A model generated the notes under the pieces. It was not told the DNA's origin. It was given only the letters and a program-made list of their open reading frames with translations, and made no database searches. 64,000 nt of DNA, from the NCBI RefSeq assembly GCF_000208865.1, contig NC_018398.1:3038001-3102000 (forward strand). The letters are read 5' to 3'. The translations under genes were made by a program, and so were the position numbers. How positions within the stretch are numbered: position 1 is the first letter of the stretch; each line of letters opens with the position of its first letter. Shown in pieces: positions 1-11,749 of this stretch. The DNA is from Neospora caninum Liverpool. Lineage: Eukaryota > Apicomplexa > Conoidasida > Eucoccidiorida > Sarcocystidae.

Positions 1-133
1 ACTCCAAACCTATGGAACTGACAAGACAACATCCAGCTCCTACACAGATCACGTCGCGTTCTCGATTCCACATTTTCGGCCCAGCTGGTATCCTTGTGCG
101 AGGCATTCGGCCTTGGTTGCGTCCAACGCGCCG

Positions 134-179
134 TCTCCTGTCCATCCAGTCCAAAATCTCCTGTCCATCCAGTCCAAAC
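134..179. repeat. 23-bp tandem repeat, two copies
   Basis: The unit beginning tctcctgtccatccagtcc occurs twice head to tail (134-156 and 157-179) and differs only at the end of the unit. Confidence 0.85.
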
Positions 180-2078
180 GCGTCTTGCTTCTTCACTTAC
201 CACCGAGGCGGGGAGCGCCGACAACCACCCCCAGAACATGGGCATCGTTGCAGGAAACCTAAGAAAGGAACAGGACAGCAACAAACCAAAAACACGAAAA
301 GGATTCCTTGGAGAGAGCGTTTCCGCACCTAAAACGTTCAACTCCGCCCCGGAAAGGACAGCTTCCAGTGCCTCGGCAGACTGTAGCCTACGCAGTTGCC
401 AAGACGCGCCGCTCTCCACAGACCGGCCGATGAACCGAACGAAAAAGTCTGTGTCGCCAGACGAAAAGACCGGGGAAGTGCGACACCGATTCCACGACGA
501 AAGACTGAGTTACCTCTTGCCATCGGCGAGGTCACACGGCATGTTCTTTCCTCAGGTGTGCATGCACGCGACAGCGAGGGATCGCCGCGAGGTAAAGCAC
601 GCATCAAAGAGAGCATCGCAGCTGTCCGGCTACGTCCCCTGACTGGGCAAGTCGGTAAAGAGAGTCCATTCGGGAACAAGAGATACACGTTTCAGTTTGC
701 GCCTGGACAAAGCGAGGAGGATCACTCGGCAAAAGGGCCGGTCTTTCAGCTTTGTTTCGCAAGGCGCCTCTCCTCGTCGCGTCGGGTTCGCATGCGTGTT
801 CCTTACCGGTCATCACAAACGGGAATGACGATGTGAAGGACGGAGGAGAGGATCGACATGAAGCACCATAGCAGACAGGGGAGAAGGCGAAGGAAGTCCC
901 GCGTCGTTAACTCGCAGCCACACACGCACTCGAGGATGTTGCACACAGACCAGCGCGCATGCCCGCCGGGCCAGCACTTGCAACACGACGAGCAACAGTA
1001 TCGACTCTCTCCAGGCGGCGCCATGGCGGTTCCGAGCTCGATGCAAGCGCCAGTGGAATCGCGAGAGCGGAAAAGGGAAAACGGAACTCCACCGAATGCT
1101 CCAGCTGAAAAAACCCGGGCCGAGACACAGCAGCGCGGAGCCGACGCCACGAAACTGGGAAGCCGCCGAAAGCCGAGAGAATCAAGAAAAGGGACGCAGC
1201 ACGCGAGTCACAGGCATCTACGGGCGCAGCAGAGTGAACAAGGAGACCGCGCGCACAGCTCGGAGCGGAGACCCTTGCGGAAGCAACGCGAGTTCACGAG
1301 TGGGAAACGCGTGTCCGTTTGAGTTACAAAAAGTCCACGTGGACCTACGAAGAGAGAGTCGAACTCGACTGACGCTTGCTCGTGTCACTCTTTCCTTTCT
1401 ACTTCTGAAACAGGCAGGAAGAGCCGCGACCGTTTAGACAGCACCCGAGTTGATAGAGAAGTCTTCACGCAGTAAGCCCCGAGACGGAAACACGGTGGCA
1501 ACTAGGGGAGTAGAACGAAAAACCAGCAGGAGAACGTGCGGGGGGCTGCAGAAGAACCAGACTGCTTTCTCCTGGCGGGCTCCTCGGAAACGAAGAACAC
1601 CCCCAGCATGTACCCTCAAGCCTGCCGTTTCCGAGGAAACTGGAAAGGAACTGCAGTTTTTCGAAGCACTCTTCTCGCTTGCGAGAACGATGTACCCCGC
1701 GTTTGCCGCCGAGAGACACGGGAGCGACCGGCTGTCCACCGCGGAGAGGACAGAAACGAGGGAGAAAGGACGGCGGCGTGATTTGGCCGTCCCGGGAAAG
1801 GAAGTCCAGGGACGAACGAGAAGACGGATTTCGGACTTGCCGCAGGACCGAAACGCTTTCCTTTTTTGTCTCGCGGCGACGCTCGGTCGGCTCAGACACT
1901 TACACGCGCGCGCACGCGTGTGGCGATGTGCTGCCGAAGAGACGAGAATTCTCGACGAAGCCAGAACTGAAACTGCGGAAGAGAGAACGCTCGACTCGCG
2001 CATTCTCAGGCTTTTGCATCAAACGAGCGAACTCCCGAGTGCCCGACACGCTCGAGAGCCGGCGTTTTTTTCTCGGCT

Positions 2079-2142
2079 GGGACGCGGGTTTTGGCGAAAC
2101 AAAACGGGTAGGGACGCGGGTTTTGGCGAAACAAAACGGGTA
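2079..2142. repeat. 32-bp perfect tandem duplication
   Basis: Two identical adjacent copies of a 32-bp unit (2079-2110 and 2111-2142) that starts gggacgcgggttttggcg. It lies about 1.2 kb upstream of the FAN1 start in a region without a supported gene. Confidence 0.9.
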
Positions 2143-3190
2143 AAGTGTCGGGCGCGTACTTCAGCTTATCCGCCCGTGTAATCGAACTTTGGAGCGCGGG
2201 AAAAAAGACTGCAGAAAAGGACGGGAGACAACTGAGTATCCGCGGGAGACGAAGGCAAACTCCGGAAAGACGTTCCGCGTCGCGACAGACGCGAGGATTT
2301 TCTGAGGAAACAGATGCTGACGCTTCTCTGGATCTGCACAGATATGAGATTGCAAGTAGGATGAAGCTCTCGGCTTGAAGTGTCCTTTCTGCAATTCCCC
2401 GATCCCCGTCGTTCCATACTTCGCTGATTGCCACGCGGCGTCTTTATAGGGTCTCCTTTTCTCACGCCACTGGCTACGCTGCGCTGAAACCTGCGGTGGG
2501 CGCCTTTGCTGGAAAGCGACTCTCGGACACAGCTGAGTCTCGACGTTTGGGCTCTAAAAGGAGAGAGTTCGAAAACTGGGGCCGTGGACCATTCGAGATC
2601 GCCAGAGAACCAACCGGTCTCCCTTTTTTGGCTACGCCCTGGCGTACCAACTTGCGCGTGAGAGCCACGGAACGTCTCTATTTCTTCCAACACCAGACAC
2701 CGATGCTGTCCGCGCAGCAGAAATGGAGACACACGAGGCACATGCAGTTAAGCCGCGACTGCAACACACTTGCGCCGTTCCGTGCGAGAAATGAGACAGT
2801 CTCCACCAGCGGAAAACGCAGTCTGGCGCCTCCGTCGATTCTCGCTCTGTTCTCGGACGGAGAATTGCAAGTCTCACTCTTACGTAGTTCAGCCGCCAGC
2901 ACACAGCGCGCGGTACATAAAGGCAAGCTGTGAGAGACCGCACCGTCAGAGAGAACGGTTGCATGCCGAAACCGCGAATCTGCTCATAGTGAAACTCCGT
3001 TTCCCATAGCTTCTTCCAAAGTGCAGTGAGTGCGATGAAGGGAACCTCAGCTGTTTCGTGTCGTAAAGGCTATTGGCTGTCGTGCATGAGCGAGATGCGT
3101 CACCGCGCGCGCCTCCCCCCGGGACCACACAGCCTCCACTGAGACCGGGCCAGAGCTGTGCCTCTTTTTCTTTCCTCGTCACTTGCATCT

Positions 3191-3235
3191 GACGGAGACA
3201 CATTTGACGGAGACACATTTGACGGAGACACGTTT
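3191..3235. repeat. 15-bp tandem repeat, three copies
   Basis: The unit gacggagacacattt occurs at 3191, 3206 and 3221, the last copy with one substitution. It is a multiple of three and stays open in the FAN1 frame, where it would read Asp-Gly-Asp-Thr-Phe three times. No ATG lies upstream in that frame (the open frame begins at a GTG), so it is probably 5' untranslated sequence. Confidence 0.85.
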
Positions 3236-3295
3236 GGGAGTTCCGAAAGCGCAGCCGCGCGCGTACAGCGACGCAGTTCCCACCGGTTCTTGGGG

Positions 3296-6200
3296 ATGGC
3301 AAGTCGAGACCGTCGAGGCGCGAGTCGCAGGCCAGGCCGTCGCGCGTTTCCGTTTTTCCTCCGAAATGGGAAAAGCTGCAATGGACCGCCCTCCGCCTTC
3401 CCGTCAGGCGAACGGGCGCTCTCCGTTGACTCGGACGGCGTAGGAAAACCCGCTCAGTCACGAGCCAGCAACACACAGACCACGCTCCTGGATTTCTTCA
3501 GTCCAGGCCGGGGCACGGAGCAACCGCTGAGACACGGTCCACCTAGCTCCTCGTGCGATGCGATCCGAGCCGAAAAACCGCGACGGAGAGTCTCCTGTTC
3601 GAACTCGCAATGCCCGGCCAGCGGCGCTCCCGACACTCCGCGCGACGCAGCCTGCGCTGTACAGAGGAGAACAGCCCGCGCGCCGTCCGAGTCCTGTCGG
3701 AGCCTCGCGAGTTCCCAGGCCTTTGTTGAAGTTATCGAAGTGTCTAGCCACGATGAAGAGAGCGCTTCGTTCACTGTCGACACAGATCTTCGCGGCTCGG
3801 CGCAAACGGACCAGTCCGACCAGCCCTTTTCCAACCGCCAGAAACGAACGCGTGCGACGAGCCTCCGCCAGGCGAGAGGAGCCACGTTGCGTACATCTTA
3901 CGAGAGGGACGAGAACGACCGAGAGTGCCGAGGCAGCTCGCCTGTCCCTCTACCGAAAGGAAGTGCCCAGCCATCTACGGCTGTCACGTCAGATGCGGAG
4001 GACTGTCGAGAGGTGCGGACTCCACCTCAGTTCATTCCTCCAGATGGGCATCGGCGGGACGCCACCACGAGCGAGGTCTGCTCCGGGATGAGCAGCGAAC
4101 TGTCTCTCGTTTCCCCCTCCAGAGGGAGAATGCGCCCAGGTTCTCTGGACGGGGGTTGTCCCTCCACGTGTCTGGCGACGGAACAGGGCGTGGCTTCAGC
4201 ACAAACTCCGTTCGCCGTCGACAGCGAATGCCCAGGCGCGGGGGTGTCCTCGGAGCTCGCAAGCAAGACGCGCGATGTGCCAAAGCTCTCCGAATCTCGC
4301 GCAGTGAGGCGTCCGACAGACGAACGCGATGGGCAGACCTCGGAGAGAATGCGAACCAGTGGCGAAGCTTCAGTTTTCCCACAAGTGTCAGAATGCACGT
4401 GCTCGACGCTCGCTTTAGAAAACGGCACGGAAGAGCCCGCCGCGGGCGTTTGTCCCCCCTGGATGTGGAATTTCACTGCCCCAGTGTACGCGTGTCTTGA
4501 GGCGAGCTGCACGTTCAACTCGCACCTCTTTTCTCCTTCCGAGAAACTCGACCTGCGACGCCTGGCGCATCTGCTTGCGCTTCCCGTCCTGGAGTCGGAC
4601 GAGAAAGCAGATCGACGGGAGACTTCTTGTGGTCCCGGTTTAGGCGCCGACGCCGCCGGGGAATCTGCGCAGACTCGCGGAGAGCCCGGGGCTTCGGAAC
4701 GGGGGTCGGATCAAGCTTTGTCTCCCGGGGCGCGCCTCCTTTTCTGTAGAGTTCTGCTTCAGTTTTCCCGGACGCCCCGGAGAGAACTGGACTTCCACAG
4801 TTTCCCAGACGGAGGCCAAGACAGAGGCCGTGCTGCGCTGCCGAAAGCTGACGAAACGCATCCCTCCCGAAAGGCCGCTGCCGGTCGCCTGCCGTCGCCG
4901 TGGCTGCGTCTCACGCCGCTGTTGAACAGAAGCAGGCGGGAGGTTGCAGATCCACACGCTGCTCTGAGCGAACTGCGCGCGTGCGGTTTGTTGACAGTCT
5001 GGGACAACACTTGCGGTGTACATACAGCTGAGGACGAGGCAACGAACGTGAGCGGCCTTCGACGCGGGATCCTCTCCAGCGCAGATCCTTTGTCACCGGA
5101 GCAAGGCGACACAGTTGAGGGAAGTGATCTCCAGCAGGCTAAGGCAGCGTCGTCTCGCTCTCTGGTCTGTGCCGAGCGAGGCGACTCCGTGGAATCTGAC
5201 GCGTCCTCGCTGGGCCGTCCGATTGCCCCTCCGTCCCCTCGCAAACAAGCGTCAGACGAAGCCTCCGGGTGCGTGCGAAAACTGGAAAGTGCCAGCGCGT
5301 CTTTCCCTGGATCCTCGGTTCCCAGCGGCCACCGCTTTGCGCTGACGCCTGGTCAATCAGGTGCACTCGTACCTGGGACTGGAGCGTCCAGTGCAGAGAC
5401 GAGTTCTGTCTCCATGCGTCTTGGACGACAGGGCGCGCCGCCTTGCGATCAGAGGCGAGGCGCCGCTGCCACTCTGAAGGACAGTTTGATTGCTGCGTTC
5501 CACTGTCTAACAGTCCCGGAGCTTCAACGCCTCGTGATGGAAGTCGAGGCGGCGATGACCTCCCCGCGCCGTGCTTCGCCTGTCTCTTCCCGCTTCCCTG
5601 GTTTCTCCTGCTCGCCGCTGGCAGCGCGTCTCCGGCGCCTGTTGCCAGCGAATCGCCGGAACGTGGTGCGGTTGAAAGGAGAACAGCGCCTGGGACCTAC
5701 GTTCAAGCGACGGCCGGAGTGTCTACGTTTTCTCTGCGCGGCTGCGGAGATGGCTTTCGCTTCCCACCGCAAGACGCAAGGCGAGGACTGCCCGCCCTTC
5801 GACGCCTCGAGCTGGGACGCGCTGTTTCCGCGAGCGGCTCCGCGGGGCGGACTCAAGCCAGAGCAGGTGGAACAGCAGCCAGTGAGAATGAAGAAACTCA
5901 CGCACTTTTTCAAACTTGCGTCTCCAGCAGCGTCCGAAAACCGCTCCAAATGGCCCCTCGCACAACCCTCGGCCTCCAAAGACAGACGCGGACAGCCTAC
6001 ACGGTCGCAGGGCGTGACGAATGGAGCATCGCCTCGACCTAGCGTGGCATCAGAGGCAGAAGTGACGAGTTGTCCCGAAGCGCCTTTCGCCCCGTGGGGT
6101 GTTCAGACACCTCTCCGTGCTGCGGCAGAGCAGCCGGCGGAGTCCGGCCCGTCGCTCTCTCAAGGCGAGTGCTTCCTCCAGATGCTGCGCGAAATGCTTG

Positions 6201-9200
6201 TGGCCTGTGTAGGACCGCTTGCGGCTTTCCAAGACCAGCAAGTTCTCCGGACGTGGCTGGTGGCTTTTTTCGCGTTCCACGTCGTCCACAGCGCCTTCCT
6301 GAATTTTTTCTCTCGGAGCGCGCCTCCCGCCGCGGTTCTCTGGACAACGCGCGCCCGCCCCGGCCGGCTTCGTGGCGCCTGTCCGATTTCAGCCGCCGCC
6401 CCAGCGAGCGAAAACGCGAGTTCGAGGAGCGACGCTGAGGAAACTGTCTTTGGCTTGACGGCAGCCGCCGTCGCTCCCGCTGTGACGCGCCTCTCGGGAC
6501 TCGTGACTTACCAGTTGGAGGTGCGGCTGTCTCAGCCGGGACGGCGCCCCGGGGCAGATCGAGCAGTCGCGGAACTTGGAAGATCGCCGCGGGAGGACGA
6601 GGCAGGAACCGATAACGAGGAAGAGCGCCCGACGGATCGACGAAGCGTCGGCACCTTGCAAACGTCTCCATCCTCGCCGGACCAGCCGGGAGAGAGCGAA
6701 GAAGAAAGCCTATCCTGCGGTGCGGCCCAGCGGGTGCTTGCCTCCGCATGCGACGCTCCGGCGCCTTCTGCTGCGGCCGCTCCTGCACAAGACAGCGCCT
6801 GCGCGGCCGGAGGCGGGAGAGAGCAAACGGAGCCTCTCGGGGCCCGAACTGCGGGCCGGAATGCCCGCGCGGAACTCTGTGAAGCGTGTGGGGGGTCAGC
6901 GGCGGCGAAGAAGCCGAGACAGCTGGTGGCCCCGCCGCTCCGGTGCGTCTGTTGCTGTTGTGAGTACGCGCGCTCTGGCCACGCGATCTTTCCTTCTCGA
7001 GCTGCCGTCTTCGTCTACGCCGCTGCGCTGCTCGACAAGTGGCGACTCGCCGCGCTGCTCTGGGGCGGGCTCGTCTTGCCGGCGCAGGGGGGGGAGGAAA
7101 ATCCTGCAGAGGCGGCGGTTCTGGACATTGTCGAGAGCGCGGCAGAGAAGCTCCGCATGTACGTGGAAGAAGCGGAAGGCCTACTGTACAGACACCTGCG
7201 ACGGGACGTGCGACGAGGCGAGCAAACCGCCGCGATGGACGGCAAGGCAGTGGAACGAGCAGGTGCAAAGGAGAGCCGACATCGCGGCTCAGAGGGACCG
7301 GGCAGTGGCGGGGGGAAAGCGGAGCTTTGTGGGAACCCGGTAACCTCTCATTTGAGCCTCGGGGACGAAGGGATGGCGGACTGGACCGAGGACTCTTCGC
7401 CCAATTCGGCGCGTCTGCCGCAGGCGTTGGAGGCGGCCGCTCCGCCGTCCAAACTGTTTCGCTTCACCCCTCACTTTGTGTGGGCAAAGACCATTTCGCA
7501 CGGACTGGAACTGGTCGAGCAGACAAAGCGCCATCACCGCGCCGTTGAGCTGCTGCGACTTCTTCTCCGCTTTCACGGACTGCGCCAGGTTCTGGCCAAG
7601 AGTGTTGCCTCCGAGCGCGGCGTTCGCTGGCCGTCGGACTCTCCCTCTCTTCGCGCAGGGACAGCGAGCAGAGACACCCACGAAGGCGAAGACGTGGTTC
7701 GCACCACTCCGAGCCGTCCGGATCTGTCTGCCGGGGGCGAAGCGTTTTGGCGCCGCGTCAGGGAGAGCTGCCGCCACCAGCCTGCTGTCTGTCGAGCTCT
7801 GTCCCGGCACGCAGGCCAGTGGTACAACCGCCTGATGGTTTTGCTCAAGATCCACCTCAAGCACCCGACGGAGGCCCTCGCGGTCGCCGTCGACTGTCTC
7901 CGAGAGCCACGAGGGGCGGTGAGTCTGGCGGAGCGACTGGCGATGGGGAAACGCGCCACGGCGCTTGCCAAGGCCTTCGCGTATGCAGCGGAGAAGGCGA
8001 CACAAACAGGAGAAGAGGGTGGGGCGAGGCGCTGCGGCGGCGCTGCAGCTGGACGCCACGCGCGCAAGAGAGGCCGGGCCGAAGGCGGAGACAGTAACGG
8101 GGAGGCGCGTCAAGGACACACAGTCCCCCAGTGTTGGGAAGACGTTCGTCGGCTCGTGGGACGGCCGCGGGAGACCGACGCCGAGTCGGGAGCCTCTGGT
8201 CAGCGCCTACAGGGTCTCCAGCAGGAAGGAGACAGCGCGGGCGCCGACCTCGCGGGAGAGTCAGCAAAGCAGAAGACGTCTCGCGTCTCTCGATCTTGTC
8301 GCAGGAGAGGGACAATCTCGGCAGACGAGACGTCGTCGGACAACGCCGCTCCAGAAAGGATCGAGAGGTCTCCAGGCGTCTCCGACCCGAAGGCTCAGAG
8401 GTCTCGAGCGTCTCGAGGCCCTGAACGGTCGCCAGAAGCCGCTGCGGCTGGTCCTCTTCCCTCGTCGAGGGAGTCGGCAAGTCTCCGTTCCTGGACGCGC
8501 TTCTTCCCTCGCGACGTCCACGCGAGGCTGCTGGAGACGGTCGAGCTCCAGAGACTGCTGGAGAAGGAACTGCCGCACAGTGTGGTGTACGCGCGGCCTC
8601 TGGAGGCGACTCAGCAAACCGGCAAGAGCAGTGTGTTTTTCGGCTGGGATGGCCAGCTCCTGAGCGTCGAGGAGCTCTGCATGCAGCATTACGCGATGGC
8701 GGGGGACTGGCGCGGAGTCCACGACGAAGGGAGGAGTCTGCGGACGCTGTTCAGGCTCGTGATGTTCGACGCGAATCGAAGCCTGGGAGAGGCGGGTGCT
8801 TCAGAGGAAGAGACGCGACTGGAAAGGGGGGCGCACAGTGGGCCTTCAACACAAGACGCAGACCGAGATAGAGCAGAGGCCGATGGGGCAAGCTCCGAGG
8901 CCAAGCGCGCAAGCTCCGAGGCCAAGCGCGAGAGGGGCGGCTTCGAGCTGTCTGCTGACCGACTGAAGCAGGGTGAGGAAGCCGCGGTCGACCGAGAGGA
9001 CGGGCGGTGCTGGAGGAGACGTGCCCCGAGAGGGACGCGCGACGGCGTCGGAAACGCGGACGCGAAGGCGGAAGGCAGCATGGAGTCTGCGCGAGACGCC
9101 GCGTTCGTGCCGATTGTCTTCTTGCCGCCCTCAGAGCCCACCGTGCCGTCGTCGATCTCTCGAGGGAAACTGGAGGGCGGGGACGGAGAGGCGTCGTTTG

Positions 9201-11046
9201 ACGACGTCGCGCTCGCTGGAGGCGTGAACCAGACGCCGACGAGAAAGGCCTGCGAGCGCGAGGGAGACGCGCAAGGCCTCGAATCGGCAGAGACTCCGTT
9301 TTCACTCGAGGAGCCAGCTCTGAAAAGAGCGTTGAAAGTGCAGGAGCACCTCGACCTTTTTGCACAGATGTCGAGAAGCACAGTCGCCGAGGCAGTAGGT
9401 CGCACTGTCCGGCGCCTCTACGGCATGCGCTTGCCGGGCGTCAGCTGGCGGGGCCCGTGGCAAGATCTGGAAGAAGCGCCTGGCGGCCCAGCGGAAGGTG
9501 GAGACTCGGCGGAGGCGGCGCAGGATGACCAGACGCGCGGTGCGGAAGCGGAGACAGCGGGTTTCTGCGGGGAACCCGACGAAACGCTCTCAGAGACGCC
9601 AGGACAGTTCGTGGCTGGGGAGGGCGAAGGCGGAGAGGGAAAGCAGGAAGAGACGCCGAGCGAGGAAACGCATGCGGGGGGACCTCGACCCGATACTCCT
9701 GGCCACGAGAAGGCAGCGCCCTTGGAGAAGGTGAAACCTACGGTGGGGCGGAGCCCACCGGAGGCGCCTGGGCCTGCGAGGGAGCACGCCTTGGACGCGA
9801 GATACAGGCGTGGGATTCAGCGAGAGAGAGCGAAGGAGGCCTGCGCCCGCTTCTTCTCCATGCTTGCGTACGGCATCGGGGGCAAAGGTTTGAGCGAAGT
9901 GTTTCGTCTCCTCTCCGACGACTTTGCCTACTGGGCAGGCGGCCTCCCTGATCTGCTTCTCTGGCGGGTGTCGCCTGCAAACGCGCCCGCGGGAACCGTT
10001 TGCACTCCGCAGGAGGCAGCCGGAGAAAAGTTAGAGTCCACAAACACGAGAGACGGCGGCGGGCCGAAGGGAGACGAGAAGTTGGGACACCTGGGAGAGA
10101 TCTTGTTTGCGGAAGTCAAGGGCCCCCGAGATCGGCTGTCCGAGAAGCAGAAGTCAGTCTGAGCAATCACTCCCGAGTGTTTTTTCCCCAGGACCGAGAG
10201 GCTTTTTCTTAGAGCGCGGCTCTCTCGACGAACGGGTGGGATCCGCACGAATAATAACGGCCCTTCGGCTGATTCCTGGTGAGTTGGAATCCTCTGTCTG
10301 TGTGCTGCAGGTGTTGGCTAGCCCACTTCCTCAGGGCGGGCGTTCCCTGTGAAGTCTGTAAAGTTCTTCCCCCGGTGCAGGCCTCTGAGGATCTTCTGAG
10401 AGCTCCAGCTGCCTCCTCAGTCGCCGGCGAGTGCCTGCGCGGCCCACGCGCGAGGCGCGAGACACGAGCCACACAGGGAGACCGACCGCATGCGAGCGGG
10501 GGTGGCAGTTCCTCAGGCGACGAGGCCAGCGCATCTGTTTCGTCTGATCCCGAGAGGCGCAGCGAAGGGGAGACCCACGTCGGAGCGCCTCCAGCAAGTC
10601 CCGCGAAGCCGCAAGGTCCGACGAAGAGGACTGCGCCGTGGGGCAAAACCACCGAGAGAGAAGACGGCGAGCCGCGTGGTGTTGTCGACTCGGGAGAGAC
10701 GCAAACCCGTCATGGGAGAGAAACGAAGGAGACAAATCGCGGAACGGTTTCGTGCGAAGCTTCCCGCTTGCCAGGCGAGAGTCAGACCCGCCAGAGCAAG
10801 CGTGGGAAGAAAGACTGCTCCTTTTCAGGAACCCGTGGAGGAGCGCAGCAGTCGAGTGTCTCCAATTCTGAGCTCGACAAGGTGGGCGAGAAACGGGGGA
10901 AGAGCGGCGCTCAGAAACAGGTAGCGGGTTCTTTTCAGACGCGGCCCAGGGGGCTGCCGCGGGTTCGAGTGCGCGCCGACTGGGAGGAACACGACGCAGA
11001 GAAAGTCGAGGCGCTTTGCCGTCGAACTCGGAAGAAGGTGTTTTGA
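3296..11046 (+). CDS. FAN1: FAN1-type structure-specific DNA nuclease (VRR-NUC), 2530 aa
   Basis: This is a nuclease of the Fanconi-associated nuclease 1 family, which cuts flapped and crosslinked DNA during interstrand crosslink repair in the nucleus. Two exons: 3296-10152 and 10311-11046; the join (GT at 10153, AG at 10310) restores the family's motif ending GVPCEVCKV. The catalytic core is clear: SVEEL near residue 1790, HDEG with Glu1811, GGLPDLLLW with Asp2219, and EVKGPRDRLSEKQ with Glu2273 and Lys2275. A helical TPR-like region near IHLKHPTEAL precedes it. Near the N-terminus a canonical PCNA-binding box QTTLLDFF (Q61-F68) is visible; a second PIP-like stretch, KKLTHFF, starts near residue 866. 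The protein is about 2.5 times the length of human FAN1 (about 1017 aa), the excess being low-complexity charged sequence, including an insert inside the nuclease domain. I did not find a convincing UBZ finger. The start chosen is the first in-frame ATG. Product assignment is firm; the exact start is not. Confidence 0.9.
8888..8929 (+). repeat. 21-bp tandem repeat inside FAN1 coding sequence
   Basis: Two perfect copies of gcaagctccgaggccaagcgc (8888-8908, 8909-8929). In frame they encode ASSEAKR twice, within a low-complexity insert of FAN1, and so keep the frame. Confidence 0.85.
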
Positions 11047-11333
11047 ATGTCGGCATTATCTGCGTATGTGCAGCTCCCAGCTTTCTACGCGAAACCCTGG
11101 AGAGCACGAAGCCTCAGCTGGACATCGAAACCGATATGCGAGCGTCGCGCTCCGCTGCATGTGTATATCTCTACTTTTTGATGCAAGTGTGTACAGGTAC
11201 ATATATATATGTATGTTTAGGTACATGTGGATCTAACTGTGGGTGACCGCAGACTGACGATAAGTAGGCTGTCTGTGAGTGACTGAGCGCAAGAGAGAAA
11301 GGTAATTCCAGAATTGCAGCCGGTGGACGTAGA

Positions 11334-11547
11334 GAATGCCTGGCGATCACGGGTTCACGGTCAAGACCCGGCGGATGTCGGGAATGCGCCACCCCAGCAA
11401 AGGAAGCGACCGCTTTCTGGAAGGCTCTCCCCTTGCATGCGTTTTCCTCTGCAACCTGCTAGGAGTCCCTGTCTGTTGTGATCAGACACTGAGCAGAAGG
11501 TCGTGCGGAAATGAATACGCCTGCATGTTAATACATGAGTATGTATG

Positions 11548-11587
<40 letters not shown>

Positions 11588-11749
11588 ATGTGTTTGCGAG
11601 CTGTACAGTGAGTAGAGTTTCTAGTTGTTTGTTTCCCCTTGCCCGCGGGTGGTTGGTGTTGGCCCGCCGTCTCATGAGGTGAACATGCGGTGGTGCTGCA
11701 ATACGCGGGAATGCCCGGCGATCACGGGTTCACCGTCAAGACCCGGTGG
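11334..11749. repeat. Imperfect 41-bp direct repeat, two copies 375 bp apart
   Basis: Copy 1 is 11334-11374 and copy 2 is 11709-11749. Both contain the core ggcgatcacgggttcac and the word tcaagacccgg; I count three mismatches over 41 bp. No open frame or hairpin explains the conservation. Confidence 0.8.
11552..11586. repeat. (TA)n microsatellite
   Basis: Uninterrupted TA dinucleotide run of about 35 bp downstream of FAN1, the first of a long series of such tracts between 11 and 31 kb. Confidence 0.9.

Larger units (their letters stand above)
1..3295. other. Upstream region of FAN1, no supported gene
   Basis: I see no open frame here that reads like a protein; overlapping frames of 80-240 codons exist on both strands but they have no recognisable domain, signal peptide or splice pattern. 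The stretch holds three short tandem repeats (134-179, 2079-2142, 3191-3235). It most likely contains the promoter and 5' untranslated region of the FAN1 gene, and it may contain an end of a gene that lies mainly outside the window. Confidence 0.5.

Noticed and set aside
6039..7268. A 409-codon minus-strand frame inside FAN1
   Set aside because: GC-rich coding DNA often leaves the opposite strand open; the translation is Arg/Pro-rich and has no recognisable features.
11334..11749. The 41-bp repeat as a CRISPR-like or transposon terminal repeat
   Set aside because: Only two direct copies exist, with no spacer array, no inverted ends, no target-site duplication and no transposase frame between them.
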